From the NCBI GenBank assembly GCA_023433275.1, contig JAEZDN010000021.1:1-64000 (forward strand): a DNA stretch of 64,000 bases, read 5' to 3'. Source of the DNA: Verrucomicrobiota bacterium (GTDB lineage: Bacteria; Verrucomicrobiota; Verrucomicrobiia; Opitutales; Opitutaceae). The position numbers were made by a program, and so were the translations under genes. This document shows, piece after piece, positions 41,240-50,541 of the stretch. Below the pieces are notes generated by a model that saw nothing but the letters and a program-made list of their open reading frames with translations, searched no databases and was not told where the DNA came from. Position 1 is the first letter of the stretch; the number at the start of each line of letters is the position of its first letter.

Positions 41240-41779
41240 ATGCCCACCGTCCTCGTCCCCCTCGCCGACGGCTTCGAAGAAATCGAAGCACTGGCCCCCA
41301 TCGACCTCCTGCGCCGCGCCGGCGTGGAAGTAACCGTCGCCGCGCTCGCCGATACCATTCACGTCACGGGCCGCAGCGGGATCACGGTTCACGCCGACAC
41401 CACTCTCGGCGCCGTGGGCAGGCGCGATTTTGATCTCTTGTTCCTTCCCGGCGGCGCCGGCGTGAAGCATTTGCGGGCGGACTCTCGAATTCGGGAGCTG
41501 GTATTGCGCCAGCACGCCTCAGGCCGCTGGATCGCAGCCATTTGCGCGGCGCCCACCGTCCTCAACGACTGCGGCCTCCTTTCCGACCGGCGCTACACGG
41601 CCCACTTCTCCGTCGCCGCTGAACTTCCCCATATCCTCGCCCAGGAAAAGATCGTCACCGATGGCAAAATAACCACATCCCGGGGGGCCGGAACGGCCCT
41701 GGAATTCGGCCTCCATCTGATTGGCCTCCTGACGACACCAGATAAGGCGACCGAGGTAAGCAAAACCATTTGTTTCTAA
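41240..41779 (+). CDS. DJ-1/PfpI family protein
   Basis: 179 aa from the ATG at 41240; an earlier in-frame ATG (41162) begins inside the inverted repeat and is rejected. Flavodoxin-like fold with nucleophile Cys102 in AAICAAP and Glu in GFEEIE, both conserved in the DJ-1/YajL branch. Proposed roles in the family are glyoxalase/deglycase or redox chaperone activity; which applies here is unknown. Stands alone ahead of the polysaccharide locus. Confidence 0.93.
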   Translation: MPTVLVPLADGFEEIEALAPIDLLRRAGVEVTVAALADTIHVTGRSGITVHADTTLGAVGRRDFDLLFLPGGAGVKHLRADSRIRELVLRQHASGRWIAAICAAPTVLNDCGLLSDRRYTAHFSVAAELPHILAQEKIVTDGKITTSRGAGTALEFGLHLIGLLTTPDKATEVSKTICF

Positions 41780-41939
41780 CGCCTTGCGACAAATCGGCAT
41801 TGCTACGTCCTCTGCCGTTGTGTTGGCTGATCCCGGCCGGCAACGGTCCCCTCGTGTGCGGAACGCACCCAGTCTTATCTAGGGTCTCTCCCCTGTATCG
41901 GGAAGTGACGGGGCGAAGCCATCTTCGTTCCCCCCCGCC

Positions 41940-43835
41940 ATGTGCGGCATAGCAGGAATCCTCTCGTCCAAGCTTGGACCAGCCGAACGCGCTGAATCGG
42001 TCGGCCGGATGGTGCTTGGCATGGTCAGCCGGGGCCCTGACGACCAAGGCTTCCACTCCGAAGGCGATGTCACCTTGGGCATGTGCCGGCTCGCGATCTT
42101 CGATCCGGCTAACGGCCATCAGCCCATGCGCACCCCGGATGGGCGGTTCACGATCGTCTTCAATGGCGCGATCTACAACCATCAGGAATTCCGCGCGGAG
42201 CTGGAGTCTGCGGGTTGGACGTTGCGCACCCGCTGCGACACCGAGGTCCTCCTTGCCCTCTTCGCCACCCAGGGCGAAGCCTGCCTTTCGCGCCTCCGCG
42301 GCATGTTTGCCTTCGCCGTGTGGGACGAACGGGAACGCACCCTCTTCGCCGCCCGCGATCCGTTGGGCATCAAGCCGCTTTATTACGCGCGTCTGCCCGA
42401 CGCGGGTCTCGTCTTCGCCTCGGAACTCAATGGCTTGCTCGCCTGCGGCCGCGTCCCCCGGGAAATCGACCCCGCCGCGGTCGGCGAGTATCTCGCCTGG
42501 TTCAGCGTGCCCGCCCCGCGCACGATTTATCGCGGCATCGCCAACCTGCCGCCCGGACATTGCTTGATGGTGAACGCGTCCGGGGACGTGCGTACGCGCG
42601 CCTGGTGGCGCCTGCCCACCCCCGTCCAAACCGGTCGCGCCGCCGGCAATTACCAGGAATTCATCCACGGCCTGCGCTACCAACTGGAGGATTCGATCCG
42701 GGCTCACCGCGTGGCCGATGTTCCCGTGGGCGCGTTTCTTTCCGGCGGCATGGACTCAACGGCCGTCGTGGGACTCATGTCCCGGCAGGGCGGCCCGAAA
42801 CTGAAAACCTTTTCCCTCGTCTTCGGGGAGAGCGGCTACTCCGAGCAAGCGAGCGCGCGTCTCGCCGCCCGCACCTTCGGGACCGAGCACCACGAGGACC
42901 TCCTCACCGGCGCCCGCGTCGCCACCGATCTCCCGCGCATTCTCTCCGCCTGCGACCAACCCACCGGCGATGGCATCAACACGTACTACGCCAGCCGCCT
43001 CGCGCGAGCGAGCGGGGTCACGGTCGCGCTCTCCGGCTTGGGCGGCGACGAACTCTTCGGCGGGTATCCTTCGTTCCGCGACCTCCCCCGCTTGCAGGCC
43101 TTGATTCCGTGGTGGCGGAGAGTCCCGGCAAGCCTCCGCAACACCCTCATCGAACGGCTCCGCGCCCGCCCCGGCGTCCGCGCGCGCAAGCTGGCCGACT
43201 TCCTCCACCACGCCCGCGACCTCCACGAACTGGCGTCGCTTCAACGGCGCGTTTTGCCGGAGGCCAAGCGACTCGGCCTTCTCACGCCCGAAGCCCGCCG
43301 CATCGCCGTTCGTCTCGGCCCCAATCATCCGATGCTCGATGACTTCGCGTTCGAACTCATCGGTGCCGATTCATTCCAGATCATCAGCGCATGGGAGCTC
43401 CGCACGTACATGGCCGATACCCTGCTGCGTGACAGCGATGTCTTCAGCATGGCCCACTCCCTCGAACTGCGGGTGCCCTTCGTCGATCGCGTCCTGCTCG
43501 AATGGCTCTGGCCCCAGCCGGCGTGGTTCAAATACGACCGCCGTCACGCCAAGCGCGCCCTGGCGGATGCCACCGCCGACCTCGTCCCCGCCGCGATCCG
43601 CAACCGGCCCAAGCAAGGATTCGCGCTCCCTTTCGCCCAGTGGATGCGCGCCGAACTCAAACCGTTCCTGGACGACACCTTTTCCCCTTCATCGTTCGCC
43701 GCCTGTCCCTGGCTCGACGCCCCGGCCGCCACCGCCCTCTGGCAAAACTATCTCGGCGGTGACGACACCCGTGCCTGGTCCCGCGTGTGGACCGTGGCGA
43801 TGCTGATCGCCTTCGCCAACCGGCCCGCGAAATGA
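41940..43835 (+). CDS. asnB: Asparagine synthase (glutamine-hydrolysing), polysaccharide-locus type
   Basis: 631 aa. Class II glutamine amidotransferase domain starting MCGIAG, so Cys2 is catalytic, with RGPDDQG and NGAIYNH; then an ATP-pyrophosphatase synthetase domain with SGGMDSTAVVG, GLGGDELFGGYP and SLELRVPFVD. Chemically it makes asparagine from aspartate and glutamine, but AsnB-like proteins inside surface glycan loci may amidate sugar acids or peptides. Its place directly ahead of the glycosyltransferases favours that, though this is inference. A small hairpin (GGGGCGAAG/CTTCG..CCCC, 41910-41933) lies just upstream of the ATG. Confidence 0.93.
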   Translation: MCGIAGILSSKLGPAERAESVGRMVLGMVSRGPDDQGFHSEGDVTLGMCRLAIFDPANGHQPMRTPDGRFTIVFNGAIYNHQEFRAELESAGWTLRTRCDTEVLLALFATQGEACLSRLRGMFAFAVWDERERTLFAARDPLGIKPLYYARLPDAGLVFASELNGLLACGRVPREIDPAAVGEYLAWFSVPAPRTIYRGIANLPPGHCLMVNASGDVRTRAWWRLPTPVQTGRAAGNYQEFIHGLRYQLEDSIRAHRVADVPVGAFLSGGMDSTAVVGLMSRQGGPKLKTFSLVFGESGYSEQASARLAARTFGTEHHEDLLTGARVATDLPRILSACDQPTGDGINTYYASRLARASGVTVALSGLGGDELFGGYPSFRDLPRLQALIPWWRRVPASLRNTLIERLRARPGVRARKLADFLHHARDLHELASLQRRVLPEAKRLGLLTPEARRIAVRLGPNHPMLDDFAFELIGADSFQIISAWELRTYMADTLLRDSDVFSMAHSLELRVPFVDRVLLEWLWPQPAWFKYDRRHAKRALADATADLVPAAIRNRPKQGFALPFAQWMRAELKPFLDDTFSPSSFAACPWLDAPAATALWQNYLGGDDTRAWSRVWTVAMLIAFANRPAK

Positions 43836-43889
43836 ACACGCCCCCATGACTCCGGCAACCCGCCCCGCCGCCCCCCGCAGCCGGAATAC

Positions 43890-44003
43890 CCTCACCGAAG
43901 TTTCCCACCTGGGGTCGGCCTGCCCTCACCGAGCTGGTTCCCATGTGGGCGCGGTGCCCTCACCGAGCTGGTTCCAATGTGGGCGGGGTGCCCTCACCCC
44001 GCG
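43890..44003. repeat. Three tandem hairpin repeats (family D)
   Basis: Units around ATGTGGGCGCGGTGCCCTCAC and CGAGCTGGTTCC; the last ends with the perfect hairpin GCGGGGTG-CCCT-CACCCCGC at 43983-44002, identical to the one at 30020-30039. Fills the spacer between asnB and the first glycosyltransferase. Confidence 0.8.
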
Positions 44004-44089
44004 AATCGTAACCTCCACCGCACTCACACCTCGCCCCGCCGCCCCTGCTCGCTCCCGCCACGCATGACCCTGCAAAGCGCCAATCCGGC

Positions 44090-45169
44090 ATGAACTACCT
44101 CCTGCTATCGCCGGAGCTCTTTCTCCACGAGGGTGGCATTGCCCGCATCATGCGTCTTTACCTGAAGGCGCTGTGCGAGCTCGCCGGCCCGCAGGGGCGC
44201 GTGGATTCCCTCGTGCTCAACGACCGCCCCACCGCCGAACCGCGGTTGCCGCGCTATTCCAATGATCGGCTCGGCGAACACGTCGGCTGCGACCGCCGCA
44301 AGCTCGCCTTCGTCCGTCACACGCTGCGCCTTTCCCGTCGTGCCGACACCCTCGTGTGCTCGCATCTGCATCAGTTACCGATCGCCTGGCTGGCGCAGCG
44401 TTTCCGCCCCGCGCTCAAATACTATTTGGTCGCGCACGGCATCGAGGTCTGGCGTCCCTACTCGCACCTCGAGCGCATCGCGTTGCGGGGCGCCACGCGA
44501 ATCCTGTGTGTGAGCGAATACACGCGCCGGCAAATGCTGCGTTTCTGCCCGGAACTCCGCGCGGAAAACCTGGTGGTCGTGCCCAACACCCTGGACCCTC
44601 ATTTCGCCCCGGAGCTCAACAACCGGCTTTCCAGCGCCCCGTTCGCCGTGCCGCGCATCCTGACGGTGGGCCGCCTCACCACGTCCGACACCTACAAGGG
44701 TTTCGACACCCTGGTCGAGGCGATGCCGGCGGTCCGCCAGGAATATCCCACTGCGCGCCTCCGCGTCGTCGGCACCGGTGACGACGAGCCCCGCCTGGCC
44801 CAACTTTCCAGAGACCTCGGCGTGGCCGGCTCCATCGATTTCCTCGGCCCCATCAGCGATGAGGCGCTGCGCGCCGAATACGCCGCGTGCGATATCTTTG
44901 CCCTGCCCAGCCGCAAGGAGGGCTTCGGGCTCGTTTACCTCGAGGCCATGACCTACGGCAAACCCTGCGTGGCCGCGCGCGCGGGCGGCGCGCCGGAAGT
45001 CGTCACCGCCGAGGTCGGCGAACTCGTCGACTATGGCAACGTACCGGCCCTCGCCGCCGCCATCGGCAGCCTCGTCCGCCATCCCCGCGATTCCGAGATT
45101 GTGCGCCACCACGCCGACACCTTTGCTTTCTCCGCCTTCCAGCGCCGCCTGTCGGCCGCGCTGGCCTGA
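44090..45169 (+). CDS. Glycosyltransferase family 4
   Basis: 359 aa GT-B enzyme. N-terminal HEGGIARIMRLY, donor-binding domain with ILTVGRLTTSDTYKGFDTL, and the retaining EX7E motif in SRKEGFGLVYLEAMTYG. Transfers a sugar from a nucleotide donor onto the growing glycan on the cytoplasmic face. First gene of the tightly packed + strand run; two bases separate it from the Wzm gene. Confidence 0.94.
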   Translation: MNYLLLSPELFLHEGGIARIMRLYLKALCELAGPQGRVDSLVLNDRPTAEPRLPRYSNDRLGEHVGCDRRKLAFVRHTLRLSRRADTLVCSHLHQLPIAWLAQRFRPALKYYLVAHGIEVWRPYSHLERIALRGATRILCVSEYTRRQMLRFCPELRAENLVVVPNTLDPHFAPELNNRLSSAPFAVPRILTVGRLTTSDTYKGFDTLVEAMPAVRQEYPTARLRVVGTGDDEPRLAQLSRDLGVAGSIDFLGPISDEALRAEYAACDIFALPSRKEGFGLVYLEAMTYGKPCVAARAGGAPEVVTAEVGELVDYGNVPALAAAIGSLVRHPRDSEIVRHHADTFAFSAFQRRLSAALA

Positions 45170-45171
45170 AC

Positions 45172-46005
45172 ATGTCGCCCCCCCCAGTCCTTCCGGAACT
45201 CGTCATCGAAGCCGGCCGCGCCGAGCGACACTATTGGGCGGACCTCTGGCGCTACCGCGAGCTACTCGGCTTCCTCGCCTGGCGCGACATCAAGGTACGG
45301 TACCAACAGACGTTCCTCGGCGCGGCCTGGGCCTTGGTTCAGCCGCTCGCCTCGGTCGCTATCTTCACCTTCGTCTTCGGCAGGCTTGCCGGCATGCCGT
45401 CCGGATCGGAACCGTACTTCCTCGTCGTCCTCGCCGGCCAGCTCGGCTGGCAGCTGTTCGCCAACACGCTTGGCAATGCCAGTGCCAGCCTCGTCACCAA
45501 CACGCACCTGATCGCCAAGGTCTATTTCCCGCGCCTCGTCGTGCCGCTGTCGACCGTCGCGGTCGCGCTCGTCGACTTCGCAATCCTGCTCCTCCTCTAC
45601 GCGGTCGCGATGGCGTGGAGCGGCACGATGCCCACGGCGAACATCCTCCTGCTGCCGCTCTTCATGGCCCTCGCGCTGCTCCTCGCGCTGGGCGCCGGTC
45701 TCTGGCTGTCGGCCCTGACCGTGCGCTTCCGCGACTTCCGCATCGTGGTGCCGTTCCTGCTCCAGATCGGCGTCTTCGCCACGCCCGTCGGCTACCGCAC
45801 CGATTTCCTGCCGAACTGGCAGCTGCTCCTCGCGTTGAACCCGATGACCGGCGTGGTCGACGCATTTCGCTGGTGCCTGCTCGGGCCCGACACGGTGTTC
45901 CACTGGACCAGCCTCGCATCCAGCGTGGCGTGGGCGGCCTTCCTCCTCGCGACCGGCATCTGGTACTTCCGGCGCACCGAACGGTCCTTCGCGGACGTGA
46001 TCTGA
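45172..46005 (+). CDS. wzm: Polysaccharide ABC exporter permease (Wzm/ABC-2 type)
   Basis: 277 aa from the ATG at 45172. Cytoplasmic N-terminal stretch with LLGFLAWRDIKVRYQQTFLGAAWALVQP, typical of O-antigen export permeases, then six membrane segments and a conserved NPMTGVVDAFRW. Forms the channel that moves lipid-linked polysaccharide across the inner membrane with the next gene product. Confidence 0.95.
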   Translation: MSPPPVLPELVIEAGRAERHYWADLWRYRELLGFLAWRDIKVRYQQTFLGAAWALVQPLASVAIFTFVFGRLAGMPSGSEPYFLVVLAGQLGWQLFANTLGNASASLVTNTHLIAKVYFPRLVVPLSTVAVALVDFAILLLLYAVAMAWSGTMPTANILLLPLFMALALLLALGAGLWLSALTVRFRDFRIVVPFLLQIGVFATPVGYRTDFLPNWQLLLALNPMTGVVDAFRWCLLGPDTVFHWTSLASSVAWAAFLLATGIWYFRRTERSFADVI

Positions 46006-46007
46006 CC

Positions 46008-47264
46008 ATGGGCAACCCCATCGCCATCCGCGCCGAGAACATCGCCAAGCGCTACCGCCTCAGCCACCTCGCGGGCCAAGGCACCGTGCGCGACGCGATG
46101 AGCCACGCCGCCCGGCTGGCGTGGCGGCGTTTTCGCTGGAACGCGCGCCTCGAGCAGGAGGACTTCTGGGCACTGCGCGACGTCAGCTTCGAAATCGGCC
46201 AGGGCGAGGTCGTCGGCATCGTGGGCCGCAACGGCGCCGGCAAGTCCACCCTCCTCAAGGTGCTTTCCCGCATCACCGAGCCCACGACCGGGCTCATCAC
46301 CCTGCGCGGCCGAGTGGCGAGCCTGCTCGAGGTCGGCACGGGGTTTCACCCGGAGCTGAGCGGCCGCGACAACATCTTCTTGAACGGTGCGATCCTCGGT
46401 ATGTCGCGCACGGAAATCCGCGCCAGGTTCGACGAAATCGTGGCCTTCGCTGAGGTTGAGCGTTTCCTCGACACCCCCGTGAAACGGTACAGCAGCGGCA
46501 TGTACGTGCGGCTCGCGTTCGCAGTCGCGGCCCACCTCGAGCCGGAGATCCTGATCGTCGACGAGGTGCTCGCGGTCGGCGACCAGCAGTTCCAGAGCAA
46601 ATGTCTCGGCAAGATGCAGTCCATTGCCCGCACCAGTGGGCGCACCGTGCTGTTCGTCAGCCACAACATGCCGGCGGTCGCCGCGCTGTGCCCCAAGGCG
46701 CTGCTGCTCGCGGGCGGTCGTCTCGTTGCGTACGGGCCGACCGCAAAGGTTGTCGCCTCGTACCTGAACGCCGGCAGTTCGAACGAGGGCCGGCGCGATC
46801 TCGCCTCCACCGGCGCCAACCCCGGCATTCGCCTCCGCTTCGTCGAACTCCGCAACCCCCACGGCCAGGCCACCGGCACCCTTGAGAACGGCACGCCGCT
46901 GCTCGTCCGCCTCGGCTACGAAAAACTCCCCCGCTTCGACGGCGCCGTCACTCCCTCGATCGCCGTGACCACCAGCGGCGGCCTGCCGGTCTTCCAGCAC
47001 CACTCGCGCCTCAACAAACAGGCGTTCCGGGACCTCGCCGAATCCGGCGTACTCGAGTTTCACCTGCCCCGGCTGCCGCTGTCCGCGGGCGACTACTACC
47101 TTGGCGCAGCCCTTGTCAGCGGCGAACGCATCATGGACGAACTCGGCCGCGCGCTGGAGTTCAAGGTCACCGACGGTCCGTTCTATGGCACGGGCGAATC
47201 CTCGCCCGCCTCGCACGGGCTTGTCCTGGTCGATGGCGAATGGCAGCAATCCCAGCAAGGATGA
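46008..47264 (+). CDS. wzt: Polysaccharide ABC exporter ATPase with carbohydrate-binding C-domain (Wzt)
   Basis: 418 aa from the ATG at 46008 (the frame is open far upstream over Wzm but unsupported). ATPase: Walker A GRNGAGKST, signature YSSGMYVRLAF, Walker B ILIVDEVLAVGD. Residues about 265-418 form the extra Wzt C-terminal beta-sandwich (RLRFVELRNPHGQATGTLENG...), which in characterised systems recognises the capped end of the finished chain. So the exported polymer probably carries a terminal modification made in this locus. Four-base ATGA overlap with the methyltransferase gene. Confidence 0.95.
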   Translation: MGNPIAIRAENIAKRYRLSHLAGQGTVRDAMSHAARLAWRRFRWNARLEQEDFWALRDVSFEIGQGEVVGIVGRNGAGKSTLLKVLSRITEPTTGLITLRGRVASLLEVGTGFHPELSGRDNIFLNGAILGMSRTEIRARFDEIVAFAEVERFLDTPVKRYSSGMYVRLAFAVAAHLEPEILIVDEVLAVGDQQFQSKCLGKMQSIARTSGRTVLFVSHNMPAVAALCPKALLLAGGRLVAYGPTAKVVASYLNAGSSNEGRRDLASTGANPGIRLRFVELRNPHGQATGTLENGTPLLVRLGYEKLPRFDGAVTPSIAVTTSGGLPVFQHHSRLNKQAFRDLAESGVLEFHLPRLPLSAGDYYLGAALVSGERIMDELGRALEFKVTDGPFYGTGESSPASHGLVLVDGEWQQSQQG

Positions 47265-48076
47265 GCACCCGGAACTACGAGGACTACATGCAAACGGACG
47301 CGCCCGTGTTCGCCGATTTGCGCGCGCTCTTCGACGTCGAACAGGTCGCGACGGTCCTCGACATCGGCGCCTGCGAGGGCGAGGACTCGCTGCGCTACGC
47401 CCGCCTCTTCCCGCGGGCCCGCGTGTTCGCGTTCGAAGCGCTCCCCGAAAACCAGGAACTCGTGCGCGCCCACTTCGCCCGCCACTCGGACGGACGCTGC
47501 GAACTCGTCCCGGTCGCCCTCTCCGCGGAGAACGGCACCGCCACGTTTCATGTTTCGTCCGGGGCGCCCGAGGACAAGCCGCAGGGCGAGGATTGGGATT
47601 ACGGCAACAAGTCCAGTTCCCTGTTGCCGCCGGGCAAGGTCGGGCGGGACTGGATTCCCTGGCTCAAGTTCCATCGCGCCATCACGGTGCCCACGCGCCG
47701 CCTCGACGATTTCTGCCGCGAGCGGGGCCTGGCCGCCGTCGACTACATGCACATCGACGTGCAGGGCGCCGAGTGGCTCGTGCTGCAGGGCGCGCGCGAC
47801 ATCCTGCCCGCCACCCGCTGCATCTGGATGGAGGTCGCCGAAACCGAACTCTACGAGGGCCAGCGGGCCCGTTCGGAGGTCGAGGCGTTTCTCACCGCCC
47901 AGGGCTTCCGCCCGGTGCGCCGCGACACGCATGATCTCGAAAGCGACGTGCTCTACGTCAACCTGCGCTGGCCCGCCGGCCGCCGGCGCTGGCGCGCCGT
48001 CCGGTGGAAAAAATTCCTCGGTGACGTGCGAATGAAACTCGGCCGGTGGCGCCGGCTCGGCCGGACTTGGTCATGA
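47261..48076 (+). CDS. FkbM family SAM-dependent methyltransferase
   Basis: 271 aa. SAM site VLDIGACEGEDSLRYARLFP and acidic VFAFEALPEN; later VDYMHIDVQGAEWLVLQGA, the FkbM hallmark (IDVEG-like). Methylates sugar hydroxyls. Because Wzt with a C-domain often reads a methylated or phosphorylated chain end, this enzyme is a candidate for the capping reaction. Starts within the wzt stop (ATGA) and ends within the next start (ATGA). Confidence 0.92.
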   Translation: MSTRNYEDYMQTDAPVFADLRALFDVEQVATVLDIGACEGEDSLRYARLFPRARVFAFEALPENQELVRAHFARHSDGRCELVPVALSAENGTATFHVSSGAPEDKPQGEDWDYGNKSSSLLPPGKVGRDWIPWLKFHRAITVPTRRLDDFCRERGLAAVDYMHIDVQGAEWLVLQGARDILPATRCIWMEVAETELYEGQRARSEVEAFLTAQGFRPVRRDTHDLESDVLYVNLRWPAGRRRWRAVRWKKFLGDVRMKLGRWRRLGRTWS

Positions 48077-48993
48077 TCATCGTTCGACTCAAGGGTGGGC
48101 TGGGCAACCAAATGTTCCAATACGCGGCTGGCCTCGCGCTCGCCGAGCGTCACCTCACCACGCTCAAGCTCGACGTCTCCTGGTTCCGCCGCCGCCCCGA
48201 CCACGCGGCCCACAACCGCTACGCGCTCTCCTGCCTCAACATCACCGAGCAGTTCGCCACGGCAGCGGAGATCGCGCCGTACGAGCCACTGACGCTGACG
48301 CGCACGGAGCGCTGGAGTGTCGGCCTCGCGCGCGCGCTGCGCCTCCACCAGTACGCCCGCCGGCACACCCGCACCGCCGCGTGGCACGTGCCGCCCCACG
48401 TCAATTACTACGCCGACTTCGAGGCCCTGCCCGACGGGATCGCGCTCGACGGCTACTTCCAGTCGGAAAAATTCTTCGCTTCCTGCCGGGAACAGCTGCG
48501 CCTGCATTTCTCCTTTCGTTACCCGCCGACACCCGAGGTGGCCGACGTCGCGCGCCGCATCCAGTCGGGGCCGTCCGTCGCGCTGCATTTCCGCCGCGGC
48601 GACTATGCCCGCAACCCCGAATTCGCCCGGCAATTTGGCGTGCTCGACGTGGACTACTACCACCGGGCGCTTGCGCTCCTCCGCGAACGCTCGCCCGGGG
48701 CCCGCGCGTACATCTTCTCCGACGACATCGAGGCCGTCGCCGCCGAATTCAAGCCCGACGGCCCGCACGAGTTCGTGCGCTGCATCCAGCCACACCACGC
48801 GCACGACAAAATCCGGCTGATGTCCCTCTGCGAGCACATCGCGATAGCCAACAGCACGTTCTCCTGGTGGGCCGCCTGGCTCAACCCGTCGCCCCACAAG
48901 CTCGTGATCGTGCCCGACCCTTGGTTCACCGGCAGCCCCGACGAGCCGCGGGATATCGTGCCGGAAACCTGGACGAGCCTACCGCGCCGCTGA
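48073..48993 (+). CDS. Glycosyltransferase family 11 (alpha-1,2-fucosyltransferase type)
   Basis: 306 aa from the ATG at 48073. Starts IIVRLKGGLGNQMFQYAAGLAL, the GT11 N-terminal signature, and carries the GDP-fucose-binding motif HFRRGDY followed later by SNSTFSWW-type NSTFSWWAAWL. Adds fucose (or another 6-deoxyhexose) in alpha-1,2 linkage. No GDP-fucose synthesis genes are in the window. Eleven bases before the next start. Confidence 0.94.
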   Translation: MIIVRLKGGLGNQMFQYAAGLALAERHLTTLKLDVSWFRRRPDHAAHNRYALSCLNITEQFATAAEIAPYEPLTLTRTERWSVGLARALRLHQYARRHTRTAAWHVPPHVNYYADFEALPDGIALDGYFQSEKFFASCREQLRLHFSFRYPPTPEVADVARRIQSGPSVALHFRRGDYARNPEFARQFGVLDVDYYHRALALLRERSPGARAYIFSDDIEAVAAEFKPDGPHEFVRCIQPHHAHDKIRLMSLCEHIAIANSTFSWWAAWLNPSPHKLVIVPDPWFTGSPDEPRDIVPETWTSLPRR

Positions 48994-49004
48994 GCGCTTC
49001 TCCC

Positions 49005-50528
49005 ATGCCCCTGGTCGACGTCCTCATGCCGGTGAAAAACGGCGCCCGCTTTCTCCCGGCGGCGCTCGACAGCCTCGCCGCACAAACGATGCGCGACTTC
49101 CGCCTGCTCGCGTGTGATGACGGTTCGACCGATGACACCGCCGCGATCCTTCGGCGTGAGACCCGCTTTCCGGTGACGATGGTCGCCCACGCCTCGAGCG
49201 TGGGCGTCGCCCGGGCTCTCAATACGCTTCTCGATCTGTCGTCGGATAGTCGTTACCTCGCCCGCTTCGACGGCGACGACCTTTGTCATCCCGAACGACT
49301 CCAACGACAGGTCGACTTTCTTGAGGCTCATCCTGACGTGGGCATCGTTGGCAGTGCGATGGAGATCATTGACGAGAAAGGAGCGACCACGGGACACAAC
49401 CACTATCCCCGGGATCCCGACGGCGTGGCGTGTGAATTGCTGTTTTCCGATCCGCTGGCCCACCCTGCTGTCATGCTGCGGGCGAACATCTTTCGAGGCG
49501 ACAACGCCGCGCGCTACGACCAAGCGTACACCGTCACCGAGGACTATGAACTCTGGTGCCGACTGAGCACCACCACCCGTATGGCCAACCTGCCGGAACC
49601 TCTGGTCCGATACCGGCGGCATGCCCAGGCAGTTGGCGTCTCCCGCCGCAATGCCCAACTCGTCGAAATCGCATCAATTCGCAGGCAACAGGTGGATCGA
49701 CTCAGCCTGCCTGCCGAGTCTCGTGCCCTGCTTCTGAGCGCACTTGGCCTCGATCCGCAGCCGTCCCGCGTCGCCGCCGCAGCCGCGCGCCGACTGCTGG
49801 CCGTACTCGATGCACGCTTCGACGCGGCGGGCTCAGCGCATTACCGAGTGCGCCGCGCGGAGATCGCGCTCGGACTGAGCGTGCGCATGGGACGCCTGGC
49901 CAAGCTCCAATTCCTCCTCGGCGACGGAGACGTACGGAGAGCGTACCTGCGCGCCCGTAGCAAACCTGGTGATGCCCGCCGAGAGATTCGCCAGCAACAA
50001 TTGGACCGCCAGCGCCTCGGACGGTCCCTGTCCGCGCAGATCATCGGGCAAGATGGCCAGTGCGGGGAGGATCTGCGCATCTATGGCGATGGACGGGCTG
50101 GACAGCGCATTAGCTTCGGTCAACAGACCATAATCGAACACGGCTGCAGCCTGTGGATATCACCGCCCGAGTACCATCGGAACGGAATGCTCCGGGCGGG
50201 CGAGAATTTGTTTCTTGGCTCCAACTGTCGCATCAATGTGTACGACGACATCAGGATCGGCGCGCGTGTGCTGATTGGCGCCAACAGCTACCTAACGACG
50301 AACAACCACGAATACCGCCAGCGCGACGTACCGATCCAATCCCAAGGCTTCACCGGCGCCCCCATTACGATCGGTGACGACGTCTGGCTCGGTTGCAACG
50401 TCGTTGTCCTGCCCGGCGTCACGATCGGCAACGGTGCCGTCATCGGCGCCGGCAGCGTGGTCACTCGCGACGTGCCCGCCGGAGAAGTCTGGGCCGGGGT
50501 GCCCGCGCGGAAGATCAAGGCCCGCTAG
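49005..50528 (+). CDS. Fused glycosyltransferase family 2 and hexapeptide-repeat acetyltransferase
   Basis: 507 aa from the ATG at 49005. Residues 1-240: GT2 fold, VLMPVKNGARFLPAALDSL, CDDGSTDDT and acceptor-metal motif ARFDGDD, then EDYELW. Residues about 245-345: helical Arg-rich linker. Residues about 350-507: left-handed beta-helix with hexapeptide repeats ending GAPITIGDDVWLG, VVVLPGVTIGNGAVIGAGSVV and GVPARKI, with His in NNHEYR as likely catalytic base. One chain would therefore add a sugar and acetylate it or its neighbour. The frame is continuous, so it is a true fusion rather than two adjacent genes. Confidence 0.93.
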   Translation: MPLVDVLMPVKNGARFLPAALDSLAAQTMRDFRLLACDDGSTDDTAAILRRETRFPVTMVAHASSVGVARALNTLLDLSSDSRYLARFDGDDLCHPERLQRQVDFLEAHPDVGIVGSAMEIIDEKGATTGHNHYPRDPDGVACELLFSDPLAHPAVMLRANIFRGDNAARYDQAYTVTEDYELWCRLSTTTRMANLPEPLVRYRRHAQAVGVSRRNAQLVEIASIRRQQVDRLSLPAESRALLLSALGLDPQPSRVAAAAARRLLAVLDARFDAAGSAHYRVRRAEIALGLSVRMGRLAKLQFLLGDGDVRRAYLRARSKPGDARREIRQQQLDRQRLGRSLSAQIIGQDGQCGEDLRIYGDGRAGQRISFGQQTIIEHGCSLWISPPEYHRNGMLRAGENLFLGSNCRINVYDDIRIGARVLIGANSYLTTNNHEYRQRDVPIQSQGFTGAPITIGDDVWLGCNVVVLPGVTIGNGAVIGAGSVVTRDVPAGEVWAGVPARKIKAR

Positions 50529-50541
50529 TGCGCCCGTCCGC

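Noticed and set aside
41910..41933. Riboswitch or leader ahead of asnB
   Set aside because: Only a small hairpin (GGGGCGAAG/CTTCG) without conserved riboswitch features.
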